From contig JAGQSI010000005.1 of assembly GCA_020439605.1 (NCBI GenBank), forward strand, positions 1 through 24,173: DNA of 24,173 bases, read 5' to 3'. The position numbers and the translations under genes were made by a program. The stretch comes from Acidimicrobiales bacterium (GTDB taxonomy: Bacteria; Actinomycetota; Acidimicrobiia; Acidimicrobiales; Iamiaceae). The notes under the pieces are model-generated. The model did not search any database, was not told the DNA's origin, and was given only the letters and a program-made list of their open reading frames with translations. Within the stretch, counting starts at the first letter, position 1, and the number at the start of each line of letters is the position of its first letter. Shown here in pieces: positions 15,988 to 23,319 of this stretch.

Positions 15988-16278
15988 ATGACTGCCACTT
16001 CCGAGACCTCCCAACGCAAGGCCGCTCGCCTAGCCATGCGTCTCTCGCCCGAGCAGGACGCTCTTATTCGCGATGCTGCTGCAGTATCAGGTCAGAGTTT
16101 GACCGACTTCGTCACCTCGGCCGCAGTAGCACGGGCTGAACACACTCTTGCTGACCGCCGGATATTTGGGTTGAACGATCTTTCGTGGAAAGAGTTCGCC
16201 ATAATTCTCGACCGCCCCGCTAAACGAATTCCTGAGTTGGCCGAGCTTCTTAACGAGCCGGCACCGTGGGATACGTGA
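15988..16278 (+). CDS. DUF1778 antitoxin (TacA-like)
   Basis: A 96-residue protein. The N-terminal part KAARLAMRLSPEQDALIRDAAAVSGQSLTDFVTSAA is the ribbon-helix-helix DUF1778 domain, which binds operator DNA. The C-terminal part (LNDLSWKEFAIILDRPA) would neutralise the toxin. I chose ATG 15988 because it gives the normal family N-terminus and follows the candidate promoter; the frame is open to 15952 but would add 12 atypical residues. It overlaps the acetyltransferase gene by 13 bp, the usual antitoxin-toxin order. Confidence 0.88.
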   Translation: MTATSETSQRKAARLAMRLSPEQDALIRDAAAVSGQSLTDFVTSAAVARAEHTLADRRIFGLNDLSWKEFAIILDRPAKRIPELAELLNEPAPWDT

Positions 16279-16778
16279 AGGCCCAACGCCCTCGACCGAT
16301 TTCGCGTGAGGACGACACGAGTAGCTTCGATTGTGGCGTAGAAAGTCTCAACCGGTACCTATCAGATCTCGCTCTCACCAACCATTTGAATGACCTCAGC
16401 CGCTGTTACGTCTGCATCGGTACTGACAGCAAGCAGGTACTGGGCTACTACACGCTGTCGGCCGTTGGGATCCACCGCAGTGATCTTCCCGGCAGACTTC
16501 GGCGCAACGCACCTGATCCTGTGCCAGCGGTGCTCATTGGACGACTCGCAATTGATTTGGCTGCTCGCGGCTCAGGACTTGGAAGGCTTCTCGTACGCGA
16601 CGCCATCCTCTCAACCCTCGCGGCAGCCGACCTGGTTGGCGTTCGAGTTCTGCTGGTACACGCAATCGATAGAGAAATGGCGGCCTTCTACGAAAAGCTG
16701 GGATTCAGAAGCTCCCCCACAGACCCATTGCATCTGTACTTACACCTCGGCGATGCAAGAGAGTCCATCGATAGCTAA
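16266..16778 (+). CDS. GNAT acetyltransferase toxin (TacT-like)
   Basis: A 170-residue GNAT enzyme. Family markers are FDCGVESLNRYLSD (22-35), LGYYTLSA, and the acetyl-CoA loop RLAIDLAARGSGLGRLLV containing the R/Q-x-x-G-x-G/A-type turn. The C-terminal AFYEKLGF with the catalytic-type Tyr fits TacT proteins, which acetylate aminoacyl-tRNA and block translation. The start is GTG at 16266 inside the antitoxin gene, so production is coupled to the antitoxin. No key residue appears missing, so the module looks intact. Confidence 0.88.
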   Translation: MGYVKAQRPRPISREDDTSSFDCGVESLNRYLSDLALTNHLNDLSRCYVCIGTDSKQVLGYYTLSAVGIHRSDLPGRLRRNAPDPVPAVLIGRLAIDLAARGSGLGRLLVRDAILSTLAAADLVGVRVLLVHAIDREMAAFYEKLGFRSSPTDPLHLYLHLGDARESIDS

Positions 16779-16809
16779 GCGCCAAGGCATGGGGTCAATT
16801 CCCTTCAAG

Positions 16810-16826
16810 GACCCTCCAAAAGGGTC
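16810..16826. terminator. Small hairpin after the toxin gene
   Basis: The stem gaccct/agggtc closes a 5-base loop (ccaaa) 31 bases after the toxin stop. It is short and lacks a T-run, so it is only a weak terminator candidate. The rest of 16779-17016 holds no gene I can support; it must contain the promoter of the exonuclease gene. Confidence 0.3.
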
Positions 16827-17016
16827 GGCATTCCTTCTGGTGGCCAACTCGCCAAGATGTAGTTGGTATCGCTGTCGAATAGACACACCACGGATGCCAG
16901 ACGTTGGAAACTGGGCGAAGTTGGCACTAATTGGTTCAACCTCTACTACCCGATGCTTGTGGCATCAGTCATAATCCGCGTTAGTTCTAGTCCCGCTACC
17001 GAAGAGGCGAGTTCAG

Positions 17017-18240
17017 ATGGCCGGCTATGCAGTAATCGATTTCGAGACCACTGGTTTCGTACCCGAAAGATGTGATCGCGTCGTCGAGATTGGCATTGTG
17101 CTCACAGACGAGGCGGGGGCGATTGAGGATCAATGGACGACTCTCATCAATCCTCGCCGTGACCTCGGCCCAACTCACATCCACGGCATTACGGCAGCGC
17201 AGGTCCTGAACGCCCCCGAGTTTTCAGACGTCGCGCCACATGTTCTGTCGTTGATCAACGGCCGAACCTTGGTGGCACACAACGCTTCTTTCGACATGCG
17301 TTTCCTGCACCAGGAACTACTTCTCGCAAACTTCGCCCTAGCAGCACGCCCTCCCGCGCTCTGCACGATGAGATGGGCTGGCCGCCTGATCGGCCCGGCC
17401 AAGCTCTCGCACTGTTGTGAGGCCGTTGGGATCAGCCTTACTGAAGCCCACACCGCACTGGCCGATGCTGAGGCCACAGCCCACCTGCTTGGCTACCTTC
17501 TCCATCAAGCCAGCCATCAGGCAGCTTGGCGTCAAGAAGCTGCACACTCAAGCGGGTTCATCTGGCCTCGGCACAACCTGAGTAAGAAGGTAGCTCCAGT
17601 TCATCGTTCGACGCCTGAACTACCCCATGACTGGTGGCTAGAACGAATAGTTGAGGCAACGTGGGTTCCCGGTAACCCTCCGGAGAGCGCCGAGTACCTC
17701 CTCTGTTTGGAGAATGCTCTTCTCGACCGCTCAATCAGCCAATCCGAAGGTGAAATGCTCCTTCTAGCAGCCGAGCAGGGAGGGCTCAGCGCTGCTCACG
17801 TCGATCAGCTTCATCGTCAGTATCTTGACTCACTCGCGCTCGAGGCATGGGCCGACGGGATAATCACCGAAGAAGAATTCGCTGATCTTGAGAGTGTCGC
17901 CGTCGCGCTCTGGTTAACTTCTGCAGACATCGGCGAAGCGTTGGCAAAGGCGCAAGACACCTTGAGCGCTGGAGGTGAAACGGGCGAGGCCGCTTTCCTG
18001 CGCGAGGGCGACAGGATCGTATTCACTGGAACGCTAGAGCGCCCCCGAGAGGAATGGATTGCCGAACTGATGAACGTCGGACTCGTTTCAGGTGGGATCT
18101 CAAAATCCACCCGGGTGGTCGTGACGCCGGATCCTGATTCTCTGAGTGGCAAGGCACAGAAGGCTCGGAGCTACGGAATTCCGCTGGTTGACGAGGCCAC
18201 CTTCACCAGAATGTTCGCAACCTATGGTCGAGGAAGGTAG
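17017..18240 (+). CDS. DnaQ-like exonuclease with C-terminal BRCT domain
   Basis: A 407-residue protein. Residues 1-165 form a DEDDh 3'-5' exonuclease: DFETTG (Asp8, Glu10), AHNASFDMRFL (Asp93) and HTALADAEAT (His145, Asp150), so all catalytic residues are present. A helical acidic region at about 215-310 (ENALLDRSISQSEGEMLLLA, then DGIITEEEFADLE) looks TerB-like. A BRCT domain follows at about 328-400 (GDRIVFTGTLERPREEWIAEL), as in DNA ligase and epsilon-type proteins. Likely role: DNA repair or end-processing in the cytoplasm. It stands alone, with AGAGG ahead of ATG, and converges with the methyltransferase gene. Confidence 0.85.
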   Translation: MAGYAVIDFETTGFVPERCDRVVEIGIVLTDEAGAIEDQWTTLINPRRDLGPTHIHGITAAQVLNAPEFSDVAPHVLSLINGRTLVAHNASFDMRFLHQELLLANFALAARPPALCTMRWAGRLIGPAKLSHCCEAVGISLTEAHTALADAEATAHLLGYLLHQASHQAAWRQEAAHSSGFIWPRHNLSKKVAPVHRSTPELPHDWWLERIVEATWVPGNPPESAEYLLCLENALLDRSISQSEGEMLLLAAEQGGLSAAHVDQLHRQYLDSLALEAWADGIITEEEFADLESVAVALWLTSADIGEALAKAQDTLSAGGETGEAAFLREGDRIVFTGTLERPREEWIAELMNVGLVSGGISKSTRVVVTPDPDSLSGKAQKARSYGIPLVDEATFTRMFATYGRGR

Positions 18241-18294
18241 CTACCCCACTCCTCGGAGCAATACACGGGCAAGACGAACAGCAGGTTCTCCGTC

Positions 18295-18945
18295 CTACGC
18301 TCGCCAGTGAACGGACCACGTGCCGAACCCTGCGGTTGAGCTGACCCCATCCCAGTTTCCGGGCAGAGCGGCATCTACCTCGTCAGCAGCAAGGTAGATG
18401 GGGGTCTCTGAACCACGCGAGTTGACCCATATGACCACACCTTCTGGTGACAACACCCGGTCTGCCTCTGGCGGAAACAAGAACATGTTGATCAGCACAA
18501 GTGCATTGATGGACCCGGCGCAAAGCGGCAGGCACGAGCCATCGCCGCGAACCCCTATCGCCCCCGATGGCAGACGGGCCAGCATTCTTGTTGAGATATC
18601 GAGGCTTACCACCGTTTCGAACTGGTCCTCCAGTACGTCACGGTTGAGGCCGGTCCCCGAACCAAGTTCAAGGGCAACCCCACCAGGCAGCGACGGAGTA
18701 TGGGCGAGACCACGCGCAATGGCGTCTGAAACCGCGATCTTTCGCTCCGGCAGATCACGTTCGTTCCAGTTCGGGGCGAGACTGTCGAACAGCTTCACCA
18801 CCTCATCGCGACGCTCGGGTGTCCAACCGTCTGGATCCGATGCGACTGCGCGTGTGATTGCGCGCATCGGATGATTGGTGAAGGCCTGCCCCCAGCTTGA
18901 AACCCCTACGGGTGCAGGGATCTCAATCTCCAACTCGGTGATCAC
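18295..18945 (-). CDS. SAM-dependent methyltransferase
   Basis: A 216-residue class I methyltransferase. The SAM-binding motif I is ALELGSGTGLN (about 90-100), with the acidic motif VVSLDIS about 12 residues later and GDGSCLPLCAGSINALVL as motifs II-III. The N-terminal third contains VVKLFDSLAPNWNERD, a helix common in small-molecule methyltransferases. The substrate is unknown. GTG at 18945 overlaps the serS stop (GTGA), so it is translated with serS; whether it acts on tRNA or is just a passenger cannot be said. Confidence 0.78.
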   Translation of the reverse strand: MITELEIEIPAPVGVSSWGQAFTNHPMRAITRAVASDPDGWTPERRDEVVKLFDSLAPNWNERDLPERKIAVSDAIARGLAHTPSLPGGVALELGSGTGLNRDVLEDQFETVVSLDISTRMLARLPSGAIGVRGDGSCLPLCAGSINALVLINMFLFPPEADRVLSPEGVVIWVNSRGSETPIYLAADEVDAALPGNWDGVSSTAGFGTWSVHWRA

Positions 18946-20219
18946 GCGATGCGGTCGCTTCCTCGGAAGTACGGCAACAGAACGTCCGGTACATCGATGC
19001 CGCCATCCCTGCGGTGATAGGTCTCCACAATTGCGGCCCAGACCCGCGGCACAGCAAGAGCCGACCCATTGAGGGTGTGCACCATTGCTGTGCCACCTCC
19101 CTCTGGCCGGTAGCGGATAGCCCCACGGCGTGCCTGATAGTCACTGAACCAAGAGACCGACGAGACCTCCAGCCATTGATCCGTACCCGGCGAGTAGACC
19201 TCAATATCAAAGGATCGGTGATGGCTCTGACCAAGGTCTCCGGTGCAGATCTCTATCACTCGATACGCCAGGCCAAGATCTCGGATCCCGCTCTCTGCTC
19301 GTTCAACCAATTCCTCTAGTACCGCTGGCGCCTGCTGCGGTGTGGCGTAGGCAAAGACTTCAACCTTGTCGAACTCGTGAGTTCTAAGCATTCCCCTGGT
19401 GTCTCGACCCGCTGATCCAGCCTCGCGGCGATAGCAGGAGGTGGCAGCCATGAAACGCATCGGGAGATCCGCCGTGTCGAGAATCTCGTCCCGATGAATC
19501 GAGGTGAGCGGCACTTCAGCCGTGGGGATACACCACAGATCGTCGCGTTCCACCCAGTAGGCGTCATCGGCAAACTTGGGCAACTGTCCGGTAGCAGTAA
19601 GGGTTTCGCTGGTGACCAAAGTGGGAGGACGAACTTCCTCAAAGGCATCCGCGTTGCGATCCAGTGCATACTGCAAGAGGGCTCTGGCCAATGTGGCGCC
19701 CCCCTTGCGTTGCATTGTGAACATGGCGCCCGAGATCTTAACCGCCCGCTCGTTGTCCAAGATTCCGTACTGGGTACCAAGATCCCAATGCGCTATGCGT
19801 TGGTGATCGCCAAAGTGATCAGGGTCATATCCATGGATTCTGACCACAGGGTTGTCCGCATCGCTGGATCCCTCAGGTGAGTCCGGATGCGGTGTATTTG
19901 GTATCCGAAGCAAAAGATCACGGACCTGGTTCGAGAGCATCGCTGCTTCAGTAGCCAACTCCTGTTCCTTCTCGCCGAGGCTGCGACTCTTGGCCTGGAC
20001 CGCTTCGGCCTCATCTGAGCGACCGTCACGGTGGAGCTGCCCCACCTGTTTTGAAAGAGACTTGACCTCGCTGCGTAGTTCATCTCGCTGCGCACCTAGG
20101 CGGCGATGGAGTTCGTCAAGATCCAGGACATGTCCAATATCGGATGTGTCCATACCTCTACGAGCCAGTTCGGCGACTACAACTTCGGGTTCCGTACGAA
20201 TTCGTCGGAGATCAAGCAT
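18942..20219 (-). CDS. serS: Seryl-tRNA synthetase
   Basis: A 425-residue class II aminoacyl-tRNA synthetase that charges tRNA-Ser. It begins MLDLRRIRTEPEVV, followed by the two-helix coiled-coil arm (about 28-105) that grips the tRNA. The catalytic core shows TAEVPLTS, motif 2 CYRREAGSAGRDTRGMLRTHEF-like sequence and motif 3 LNGSALAVPRVWAAIVE. The segment VSSVSWFSDYQARR replaces the more usual SCSN-x-x-x-FQARR, with Trp in place of Asn, but the fold markers are intact. It is an essential gene; length is normal. Confidence 0.96.
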   Translation of the reverse strand: MLDLRRIRTEPEVVVAELARRGMDTSDIGHVLDLDELHRRLGAQRDELRSEVKSLSKQVGQLHRDGRSDEAEAVQAKSRSLGEKEQELATEAAMLSNQVRDLLLRIPNTPHPDSPEGSSDADNPVVRIHGYDPDHFGDHQRIAHWDLGTQYGILDNERAVKISGAMFTMQRKGGATLARALLQYALDRNADAFEEVRPPTLVTSETLTATGQLPKFADDAYWVERDDLWCIPTAEVPLTSIHRDEILDTADLPMRFMAATSCYRREAGSAGRDTRGMLRTHEFDKVEVFAYATPQQAPAVLEELVERAESGIRDLGLAYRVIEICTGDLGQSHHRSFDIEVYSPGTDQWLEVSSVSWFSDYQARRGAIRYRPEGGGTAMVHTLNGSALAVPRVWAAIVETYHRRDGGIDVPDVLLPYFRGSDRIA

Positions 20220-20320
20220 GGCCCCGACGGTACTCGCCCCTTCACCACCAGAACCACGTCATTTGGCTCTAGCGGTCTCAACTAACGCTGCGGCTCTTGT
20301 CACAAGTAGCGTGATCAGCC

Positions 20321-21313
20321 ATGCCAGTGATTGAGGTGAGCAATCTTTCGATCGCATACGGCGACATTCGAGCCGTCACCAACCTCTCGTTCACGGCCAA
20401 CTCTGGCGAGGTCCTCGCAGTGCTTGGACCAAATGGGGCCGGCAAGACCTCAACTGTTGAATGCCTAGAGGGCTATCGACGCCCGACCACTGGCGAGGTG
20501 CGGGTCCTGGGACTTGATCCCATAGCTGATCACGCCTTGCTGGTTCCTCAGATAGGCGTGATGTTGCAGACCGGCGGCGTCTACCCCGGCATTCGCGTAC
20601 TTGAGGCACTCGAGCTGTTTGGCTCGTTCTACTCAGATCCCGCCAACCCGAACGAGTTGCTCGAGCGTGTAGGACTCACCCATCGCCGCACGAGCACCTG
20701 GCGCCAGCTATCTGGTGGTGAGCAGCAACGTCTTTCACTGGCACTGGCGCTCATAGGTAAGCCTCAGGTGGCGTTCTTGGATGAACCGACCGCGGGGATA
20801 GACCTGCAGGGACGCCAGCTGGTGCGCACAATCGTTCGCGAACTCGCAGAGCAGGGCACCTGTGTTGTGCTTACCACCCATGACCTTGACGAGGCCGAGC
20901 GTGTTTGCGACCGTGTTCTGATCATCGACAAGGGCCATCTCATCACTGTTGGCACTCCTGGTGAGCTAATGGCAGCAGGAGGAAGTCGGGAGATCCGCTT
21001 CGGTGCTCCCGCAGGCATCGACGTAGCGGCACTGGGCAAGGCAATGCTGGCCGCTGTACATGAGCACTCGCCGGGCGAGTACGTGGTGGACATCGATCCG
21101 TCTCCGTCCAACATCGCCGCTCTCACGAACTGGCTCGCCGAAATGGATCTGCCGCTCGCCGACATTCGAGCCGGCAGACAAAGTCTTGAGGACGTCTTCA
21201 TGCGTATGACCGCCATAACCGGCGAGATCCCGGCGGTGAAGATCGAACGGGCACCGCAGGGAACTAGCCGAAATCGACAGCCTCGAACTCGACGTAGAGC
21301 GGGGGACCAATGA
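20321..21313 (+). CDS. ABC exporter ATPase (DrrA-like)
   Basis: A 330-residue ATPase with Walker A GPNGAGKTS (36-44), signature LSGGE (130-134), Walker B AFLDEPTAGID (151-161) and switch His in TTHDLDEAE. The extra C-terminal domain after about 220, ending in SLEDVFMRMT, is typical of DrrA/CcmA-like ATPases that serve ABC-2 exporters. The last 30 residues are basic and disordered. It overlaps the permease gene by 4 bp (ATGA). In many actinobacteria such pairs sit near heme A synthase and oxidase genes, as here near ctaE; the substrate is unknown. Its promoter must lie in the 101 bp shared with serS. Confidence 0.88.
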   Translation: MPVIEVSNLSIAYGDIRAVTNLSFTANSGEVLAVLGPNGAGKTSTVECLEGYRRPTTGEVRVLGLDPIADHALLVPQIGVMLQTGGVYPGIRVLEALELFGSFYSDPANPNELLERVGLTHRRTSTWRQLSGGEQQRLSLALALIGKPQVAFLDEPTAGIDLQGRQLVRTIVRELAEQGTCVVLTTHDLDEAERVCDRVLIIDKGHLITVGTPGELMAAGGSREIRFGAPAGIDVAALGKAMLAAVHEHSPGEYVVDIDPSPSNIAALTNWLAEMDLPLADIRAGRQSLEDVFMRMTAITGEIPAVKIERAPQGTSRNRQPRTRRRAGDQ

Positions 21314-22059
21314 TCGCTACTGGCGCCGCTAGCACGAGTTCTGCAGTAAAGGCGCAGGCTCTGATGGAGCTGAAGCTGACACTTCGGCGCGGTGAGTCCG
21401 TCTTGTTGACCTTTCTCATCCCAATCGTTCTGTTGGCCTTCTTCTCACAGGTCGATGTCTTTACAGACGCAAACGAGGACCGAATCACCAGCTTGTTTCC
21501 CGGGATACTGGCGCTGGCCATCATGTCCACCTCATTTGTATCCATAGCGATTGCTACTGGCTTCGAACGCCAGATGGGTGTGCTCAAACGCCTCGGTGCT
21601 ACTCCTTTGACCCGCCGTGCGCTCATGGTGGCCAAGACTTGTGCGGTTGTGGTTGTTCAACTGATCCAGATGGTCGTGTTGGGCGTCGAAGCGCTGTTGC
21701 TCGGCTTTCGCTTTGACGGAGCAGACATCGCGCTTGCGCTTGTTGGCGCTGTGTTGGCAACGATCGCCTTCGCCGGCCTTGGCCTGTTGATGGCTGGGTC
21801 TCTTCCTGCGCTAACGACCCTCGCTGCGGCAAACGGCCTCTACCTGCTGCTACTTCTCATCAGCGGCATGGTGATACCCCTCGATCAACTGCCCGAGTTC
21901 CTTCAGAGCCTCGCTGCCATATTGCCCTCTGGTGCATTGACCGAACTCTTCAACGGTTCCATAGGTACCACTACGTTGGATTTCCAACCGTTCCTGGTCT
22001 TGGCACTTTGGGCCGGTGCCACTCCGCTACTAGCAGCGAAATGGTTTCGTTGGGAATAG
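21310..22059 (+). CDS. ABC-2 type permease (DrrB-like)
   Basis: A 249-residue membrane protein with six hydrophobic segments in the ABC-2 arrangement. Markers are LELKLTLRRGES-like cytoplasmic start, LFPGILALAIMSTSFVSIAI, RQMGVLKRLGATPLTRRALM (the coupling loop) and SGMVIPLDQLPEFLQSLAAILPSGALTELF near the end. It partners the ATPase gene just upstream (ATGA overlap). Substrate unknown. Confidence 0.85.
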   Translation: MIATGAASTSSAVKAQALMELKLTLRRGESVLLTFLIPIVLLAFFSQVDVFTDANEDRITSLFPGILALAIMSTSFVSIAIATGFERQMGVLKRLGATPLTRRALMVAKTCAVVVVQLIQMVVLGVEALLLGFRFDGADIALALVGAVLATIAFAGLGLLMAGSLPALTTLAAANGLYLLLLLISGMVIPLDQLPEFLQSLAAILPSGALTELFNGSIGTTTLDFQPFLVLALWAGATPLLAAKWFRWE

Positions 22060-22187
22060 GCCCACTGGGTAAAACTTGGCCCCTGGGCAGAACTGGACCC
22101 AGTTGCCGTCACTCCGACACAACTGGTTCACAGGGCCCATAGGTCCTCCGACACCTACGCCGGCTTGGGCCAGCGGACCTTACGCGC

Positions 22188-22215
22188 AGGAGCCCTGCAC
22201 ACTCGCAGGGCTCCT
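22188..22215. terminator. Perfect 11-bp hairpin between convergent operons
   Basis: The stem aggagccctgc/gcagggctcct is perfect and GC-rich, with a 6-base loop (acactc). It lies in the 265-bp gap (22060-22324) between the ABC exporter and the oxidase genes, which converge, so it can end both transcripts. No T-run follows on either strand. The rest of the gap holds no gene I can support. Confidence 0.7.
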
Positions 22216-22324
22216 AGGCAGTTCTGAATATCTTCAAGTCTCAAGCTCAGCCCCGTCAGAGCATTAACCCGGGAGCTGACTAGCTTGTGAAGCAGCCGCC
22301 AGCTCGCTGGGGCATGAGCCTGTG

Positions 22325-22681
22325 CTACTTGACGTAGGGAAGGTCGCTACCGCTGAAGAACTGGAAGGTGGCAAGGGTGGCAACGTAAACGCTTACAGCG
22401 AGAATGATGCCGCCATAGAAGATTCCGGTTAGCAGCTTCTTGTCGAACTTCAGGTGCATGAAGACGTTGGCCACGATCACGAACTTGAATGCCATCATGA
22501 TCAGCAGTCCGCCAACCTCGGCGGCATGCATTGCAAACGAGTCGCCCCATGGGAGGTAGGACCACGCGACCTCAACGGCCGTGATGACTGCGAGGATCAC
22601 AGCTGTGCGAATGAACATCGCGTCTGTTGGATGGGCGTGGTTGTCCACGACTGCCTCGGTGGTGGCGGTGTTGCTAGCCAT
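22325..22681 (-). CDS. ctaF: Cytochrome c oxidase subunit IV (CtaF/CyoD-like)
   Basis: A 118-residue membrane protein with three hydrophobic helices (about 23-43, 55-75, 86-108). The motif FKFVIVANVFMHLKFDKK (about 65-82) is typical of prokaryotic oxidase subunit IV. It would assist assembly of the heme-copper oxidase. ATG 22681 is chosen: the frame stays open to 23215 but that stretch is an out-of-frame reading of ctaE. It follows ctaE by 11 bp. Codon use here is mixed, like the rest of the window and unlike the upstream part of ctaE. Confidence 0.87.
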   Translation of the reverse strand: MASNTATTEAVVDNHAHPTDAMFIRTAVILAVITAVEVAWSYLPWGDSFAMHAAEVGGLLIMMAFKFVIVANVFMHLKFDKKLLTGIFYGGIILAVSVYVATLATFQFFSGSDLPYVK

Positions 22682-22692
22682 GGGCCGCTCTC

Positions 22693-23319
22693 CTACTTGA
22701 TCAGGTATACGACGGTGAAGATGAGAATCCACACGACGTCGACAAAGTGCCAGTACAAACCAACGATCTCGACTGCTTCGGCTCGCTTGGTCGGGATGTG
22801 TCCCTTGAATGACAGACCGATCAGCGACAGCAGCATCAAGATCCCGAGGGTCACATGCACCCCGTGGAAGCCGGTGAGCGTGTAGAACGCGGACCACGCC
22901 GGGCTGTGGGTGTAGCCGTAGCCCTCGTTCAGGAACTCGGTGAACTCGTACACCTGGCCCGAGATGAAGATCGAGCCGAGCAGCGCGGTGGTGACGAGCC
23001 AGGTGCGCAGCGCACGCTGGTCGCCGCGCGCGATGGCCGTCACGGCCAGCACCATGGTGAGCGAGCTCATGAGCAGCACGAACGACGAGATCGAGGTGAA
23101 CGCGATGTCGTAGAGGTCGTGCGGCGTCTGACCGCCGTCGGAACGGGTCTTGTAGAGCAGGAACGTCGAGATCAGGCCGCCGAACAGCAGGCACTCCGAC
23201 CCGAGGAAGCCCCACATGGCGAGCTTCTCGTTCGTGATGCCGGTGGCGGTCACGTGGCCGTGATCGTCGTGGTGGTCGGTGTCGTGCACCGCCGTCGGGT
23301 TCGCAGCGATGTCAGTCAA
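22693..23319 (-). CDS. ctaE: Cytochrome c oxidase subunit III
   Basis: A 208-residue membrane protein of the heme-copper oxidase subunit III family. Markers are WGFLGSECLLFGGLI with the conserved Glu in the second helix region, GQVYEF, TGFHGVHVTLGI and the final YWHFVDVVWILIFTVVYL. The start is TTG at 23319, with GAGG about 9 bases upstream, overlapping the ctaD stop by 8 bp; a longer frame to 23400 gives an Arg-rich non-coding tail. The N-terminus is His/Asp-rich (HDTDHHDDHGH). Composition changes sharply inside the gene: the N-terminal two thirds use nearly only G/C-ending codons, the C-terminal third does not. Confidence 0.92.
   Translation of the reverse strand: MTDIAANPTAVHDTDHHDDHGHVTATGITNEKLAMWGFLGSECLLFGGLISTFLLYKTRSDGGQTPHDLYDIAFTSISSFVLLMSSLTMVLAVTAIARGDQRALRTWLVTTALLGSIFISGQVYEFTEFLNEGYGYTHSPAWSAFYTLTGFHGVHVTLGILMLLSLIGLSFKGHIPTKRAEAVEIVGLYWHFVDVVWILIFTVVYLIK

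Noticed and set aside
16779..17016. Possible tRNA from the ggttcaacc string near 16936
   Set aside because: No cloverleaf, acceptor stem or anticodon arm can be built around it.
22682..23215. Long minus-strand frame upstream of the ctaF start
   Set aside because: It is an Arg/His-rich out-of-frame reading of ctaE; the real product begins at MASNTATTEA.
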